Source: Gossypium raimondii (Eukaryota; Streptophyta; Magnoliopsida; Malvales; Malvaceae). From it: a DNA stretch of 64,000 nt. The stretch spans positions 38,721,733 through 38,785,732 of the forward strand of contig NC_068571.1 of the NCBI RefSeq assembly GCF_025698545.1, written 5' to 3'. The notes beneath the pieces are model-generated. The model saw only the letters and a program-made list of their open reading frames with translations. It was not told the origin of the DNA and made no database searches. Shown here piece after piece: positions 60,674 to 64,000 of the stretch. Position 1 is the first letter of the stretch; every line of letters begins with the position of its first letter. The translations under genes and the position numbers were made by a program.

Positions 60674-62280
60674 ATTTCCCTTGGTATTCAAACACCATAG
60701 TGAGAGCGGTGAAATTCTAGATAATTGAGCCTATAGACAATAGCCATTGTATGCCTAATACCAAATCATAGCCTTTTAATGATCAAACTAGAAAATCAGT
60801 TTCAAAAATGTGCCCTTGTGCTTTCCATTTGACTGACTTACTTACTCCTTGTGTAGTTAAACTGCCTCCATTGGCAATCATAACCTTGAGTTGCTCCCCT
60901 AGTTTTACTGGTAGATGTAGCCTTTTGGTCAATTTATGGTCCACAAAATTGTGTGTGCTTCCCAAGTCAACTAGTATAATTACTTCTTGGTGGTTAATTG
61001 TTGCTGCCAATCGCATTGTGTTATATCCTTGGGACCCCTTGAGAGCATGTATGGATAGAATTGGTGTGGTGAAGTCATTTTCGGGTTCTGCTCCCTCCAA
61101 CTGTTTAGGACAGTCCTAAAAAACTTTTGGAGATTGTGCCTTAAGGTCTTCTACTGATTGAGTAAAAGCTTCCACCAATAGTTGACATAATTGTGATTTA
61201 AGGCACTTGTGACCAGTGGTGTATTTAGAGGCACACCAAAAACAAGGGCCTTTCTTTCGACGTTCTTCCAATTCACCTTGTGAGAGGGATTTAATAAGGG
61301 CATTATACTATGTACTAGGTGGTTCAAGCTTTCTCATGTCAACAGAGGTTTGCACATGGTGGTATTCTTTAGAGCTAGGTAGGAAGGGTTTTAAGTAAAT
61401 GGTACCGCCTAAGAAGTGAGGCTTCTTTTGAGGGTTAGCGATAATTTCCTCAACTTGTCTGGCAATTTGATAAGCTTCCACCAGTGTCTAAGGCTTAAAT
61501 AATTGTAAGTATTTTCTAATGTCCTCTTTTAAGTTGCTAATAAAAATGCTAAGGGCATAACTTTTAGGTAGGCGTAAGTGGTCTAAGAGACTCATAAATA
61601 TGTCATGGTAATGCTCTACTGTGCCTTGTTGTTTGTGAGTAACTAGTCTGCTCATAGGGTCCAAGAAGGTACCAGTTCCAAATCTGTCCTGCAGACCCTT
61701 TGCATAAGCATCCCAGGGAATATGCTGTAGCCCCCCTTGTCTCTGTGAGAAAAAAATGATGCCAGTCTAATGCTTTCCATTCCAAATGCAACATAACTGT
61801 CTGAACCTTAGAGTGATTAGGGACTGCTTTCGATTCAAAAAATTGTTCTAACTTGGACCACTACCCTCTAAAATCTCCCCCATCAAACTTTGGACACTCC
61901 ATTTTGTAATCCCTCCCCATTGATTCGACTAAGTTGGTTCGAGATTGAAGAGCATAGTGTCTTACCTCTGTCACTGGAGAAACTAGAAGTGGTTCCCTAG
62001 TTGAGCTAGAAGGTTGCCCTCTTAGGAAACCTTTTCCCTTATCATGTTGGACCCTTGAAGCTGTTACTGGAGAAGACTGCCTTAGATATTGCTCCAAAAT
62101 AGCTTGTAACTCTGAACGAAGCTCACTTTTTAGTTCCGTCTGCATGGAACGGATTTCTTCCTTTAAGTCTGTATGCATCTTTATGCATTTGGTTTCCAAT
62201 TTAGTGTTCATTTGTGTCACGTCGAGCTGCAGTTGGTTCATCTCTTTTTGAAGGCGTGTGGTGACTCCCTCGGTGGCCAT
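60674..62280 (-). pseudogene. Gypsy gag-protease remnant
   Basis: On the minus strand the gag frame starts at ATG 62280 with a long coiled coil (about residues 10-70), then a basic linker and the K-M-E-C-P-K-F-D-G-G-D start of the capsid domain; a TAG ends it at 61861. Further gag pieces lie in other frames (61603-61794). A zinc-knuckle-like C-F-W-C ... G-H-K-C is at about 61240. The retropepsin fold follows in 61100-60783 with V-D-L-G-S-T-H-N-F, where the usual active-site D-S-G has become D-L-G. Coding sequence is cut at the LTR edge (60673), before reverse transcriptase. Confidence 0.75.
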
Positions 62281-62291
62281 GAAAATTGACT

Positions 62292-62305
62292 GTCTCTGAT
62301 ACCTT
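62292..62305 (-). other. Primer-binding site (initiator-Met type)
   Basis: Read on the minus strand, GGTATCAGAG follows the 5' LTR end ...TTATCA after two bases. It matches the core of the common plant primer-binding site TGGTATCAGAGC for initiator methionine tRNA. Confidence 0.7.
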
Positions 62306-62650
62306 TGATAAATAACACATAGAAGATAAGAAAATAAGGGAGAATGAGGAAGAAGAAGAGAACTTTTAGAGAAGAGAAGAAGATGAAAGATAGAGAAGCT
62401 ATAATTTCATTTTGTTCATTCATCACCATTTTTTGAGCCTTTCTGCTGCTCAAAAAGAGACAAACAACGATACAAGATAACAAACCAAAAACAACTGTCA
62501 AAATGGTTATCAGCTACGCACCGTTTCACTAAACAAAACACATAGTTTTTTCTTTAATTAAACAAGCATTAACAGAATCATCCAAGTAACAAAATTGCAG
62601 TAAATTAAAAAGGTGGACGATTTGTTAAAGCATCATTCTGTCCCATATCA
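62306..62650 (-). repeat. 5' LTR, 345 bp
   Basis: On the minus strand it starts TGATATGGGACAG (62650) and ends ...TTATTTATCA (62306), directly before the primer-binding site and the gag frame. No matching 3' LTR is present in the window, so the element is truncated. The frame 62238-62501 is non-coding LTR. Confidence 0.72.
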
Positions 62651-62819
62651 AAATGATTGAAATAATTATAACTTTCGTTTTGTAATATAATTATGTAAAA
62701 AGTAAGGATGGTAATTAAAAATATATTTACTTTCCTTTCCCTAGTTTTTCCCATTTGGGTAATTAAAAAATTGCCATTTTAAGGGAAAGTAAGGATACTC
62801 AACTCCTTTAGTTTTCCCT

Positions 62820-63400
62820 TACTTGAATAAAAAAATGGGTAAAGTTTAAAAATAGCCATTAAATTACTGACTTCATTCTATTTTGGCCACTTTAACTATT
62901 AATTTTTTTTATTTAATCTCTAAACTTTTTGAAATTAAATATCTTGGTCACCTTCCATTAGTTGCCATTATATTTTTTTATGGAAAGCTAGCATAGAATT
63001 TTTGAAACTTCCGCGTAATTTTCCTAATTTTCCACATGGGTAACTTTTTTTTTTTTTTACTTTTGACGATCTCCTCTTTCCTTGTTGTTCTTCTTTCTTG
63101 ACCATTGGTTTTAGGATTTGGGTCTAGTTTTTTGTTTTGTTTTTTGCTAGCCTTAGTTACCCTCTCTAATGAACAAAATTTCTTCAAATATTCAATTTTT
63201 GTTTCAACATTTTGACTAATAAATATTCAATTTTTATCCTGTGTTTGTTTCAACATTTTGATAGGATAAATTTTGTTCCTTCGAGAAGGAAACTATGGTT
63301 GGCGAAAAACAACAACCCCAAGTCCCAAAATTAGAAGGTCAAGAAAGAACAACAACTAGAAAAGAAAAGACAGAAGAACAACCTAAAAAATTGATGTCTA
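62820..63400. mobile_element. Foldback element, approximate ends
   Basis: The arms around 63058-63180 and 63265-63375 are inverted. 'tgttgttcttctttcttgacc' pairs with 'ggtcaagaaagaacaacaac', and 'gatttgggtc...ttgctagccttagttaccctctc' pairs with 'gagaaggaaactatggttggcgaaaaac...caagtccc'. The flanking part (62820-62960) has the 'ttggccactttaa' type sequence often found at such ends. The frame 62978-63187 lies in an arm. Confidence 0.5.
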
Positions 63401-64000
63401 CGAAACTAACTAAAAATTTGACTAAGGCAAGTACACCTATCAATTATTAGTATAGCTACAGTGAGCACAAATATCGTTCACAGGAAGACTAAAAGTACTA
63501 GTATTTACTGTCTTTCTATTATTTAACCGATAAATTAAAGTGAGATTGATTAAAAACAAAAATTAACTAAATTAATTAACTAACGAACACGACAAAGAGC
63601 AAATCAGAAAAATAAACAATTAACCACCAAGAAGTGAAACAATGCCTAAGAAATAATTCACCTAGATTTCTTCTGTCACTATCAATCTAAATTACTCAAC
63701 TTGTTCACTTAGTATCTTAATCCGTAGAAATCTCTAAATTATGCTAATATCTCTTTTGAGAGTAAGAACAACTGACTCTAGTTTGATTAATTGAAACTTC
63801 TTTCTAATTAAAACCCTTATTATAGTATTAACTCTATCTATGGATTCCCATATTAGATTTTATTCTAATTTGGTAGATTTATGTTGTCCTATTTCTAGGA
63901 TTGCATGCAACTTCACTCAATTACGCTAGATCTACTCTTAAACAGGGTCTATTCCTTTTCTGATTTAAGGACATCAAACATGGATCGATAATCTAGAAAT
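63401..64000. other. Retroelement-like non-coding sequence at the window end
   Basis: The stretch beginning 'aggcaagtacacctatcaattattagtatagctac' resembles a dispersed plant repeat associated with LTR elements as I remember it. No coding frame or terminus is visible before the window ends. Confidence 0.3.

Overview
This is a plant nuclear window, AT-rich, with spliced genes and many nested transposable elements. The LTR families (2.2-2.8 kb LTRs ending TGTAA...GTTACA, blocks of CACACGGCC/GCCCGTGTGG, hairpin minisatellites) look to me like those of cotton (Gossypium) or another Malvaceae. That assignment is an inference from memory, not a database result.

Four gene loci stand out. (1) 24033-28050, minus: an XS-domain protein with a zinc-finger-like stretch, 3 exons, 994 codons. 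(2) 37325-39028, plus: a DUF662/RAB6-interacting-golgin-like coiled-coil protein, 4 exons, 175 codons. (3) 48860-49584, plus: a LURP-one-related (LOR/DUF567) protein, 2 exons, 212 codons. (4) 51210-52520, minus: a family-1 UDP-glycosyltransferase pseudogene with one nonsense codon and two frameshifts. A fifth gene-like sequence, 15827-17083, is a degenerate copy of the RNA-binding protein TAF15. It sits inside a Harbinger-type transposon.

Repeat layout. 1-1860 is a gag-bearing gypsy remnant (minus). 2265-11161 is a damaged Ty3/gypsy element (minus) with candidate 5-bp target duplications. It has lost most of its 3' LTR and pol and carries a 2.2-kb solo LTR (2729-4959, TSD CTCAT). An LTR remnant ends at 12372. 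12996-13354 is a foldback element. 14850-18691 is the TAF15-carrying element. 18800-22425 is a degenerate AT-rich satellite split by a small retrotransposon with three tandem LTRs (19425-21949, TSD AATTT). 29600-31110 is a large foldback. 31139-34464 is a Mutator-like foldback (9-bp TSD) split by a 2.8-kb solo LTR (TSD TGTTA). 35011-35725 is another foldback. 41010-44625 is a LINE zinc-binding/RNase H remnant split by a solo LTR (41533-44275). A related solo LTR lies at 53217-55988 (TSD AGCAC). 58076-60673 is an LTR with two striking internal repeat arrays, followed by a gag-protease gypsy remnant with its short 5' LTR (60674-62650). The right end holds one more foldback and a retroelement-like sequence.

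The genes do not form a pathway; they are ordinary dispersed plant genes. I found no convincing new biological system. The most unusual items are the gene-capturing Harbinger-like element, the internally repeated XS protein, the three-LTR array and the tRNA-like modules inside one LTR family.
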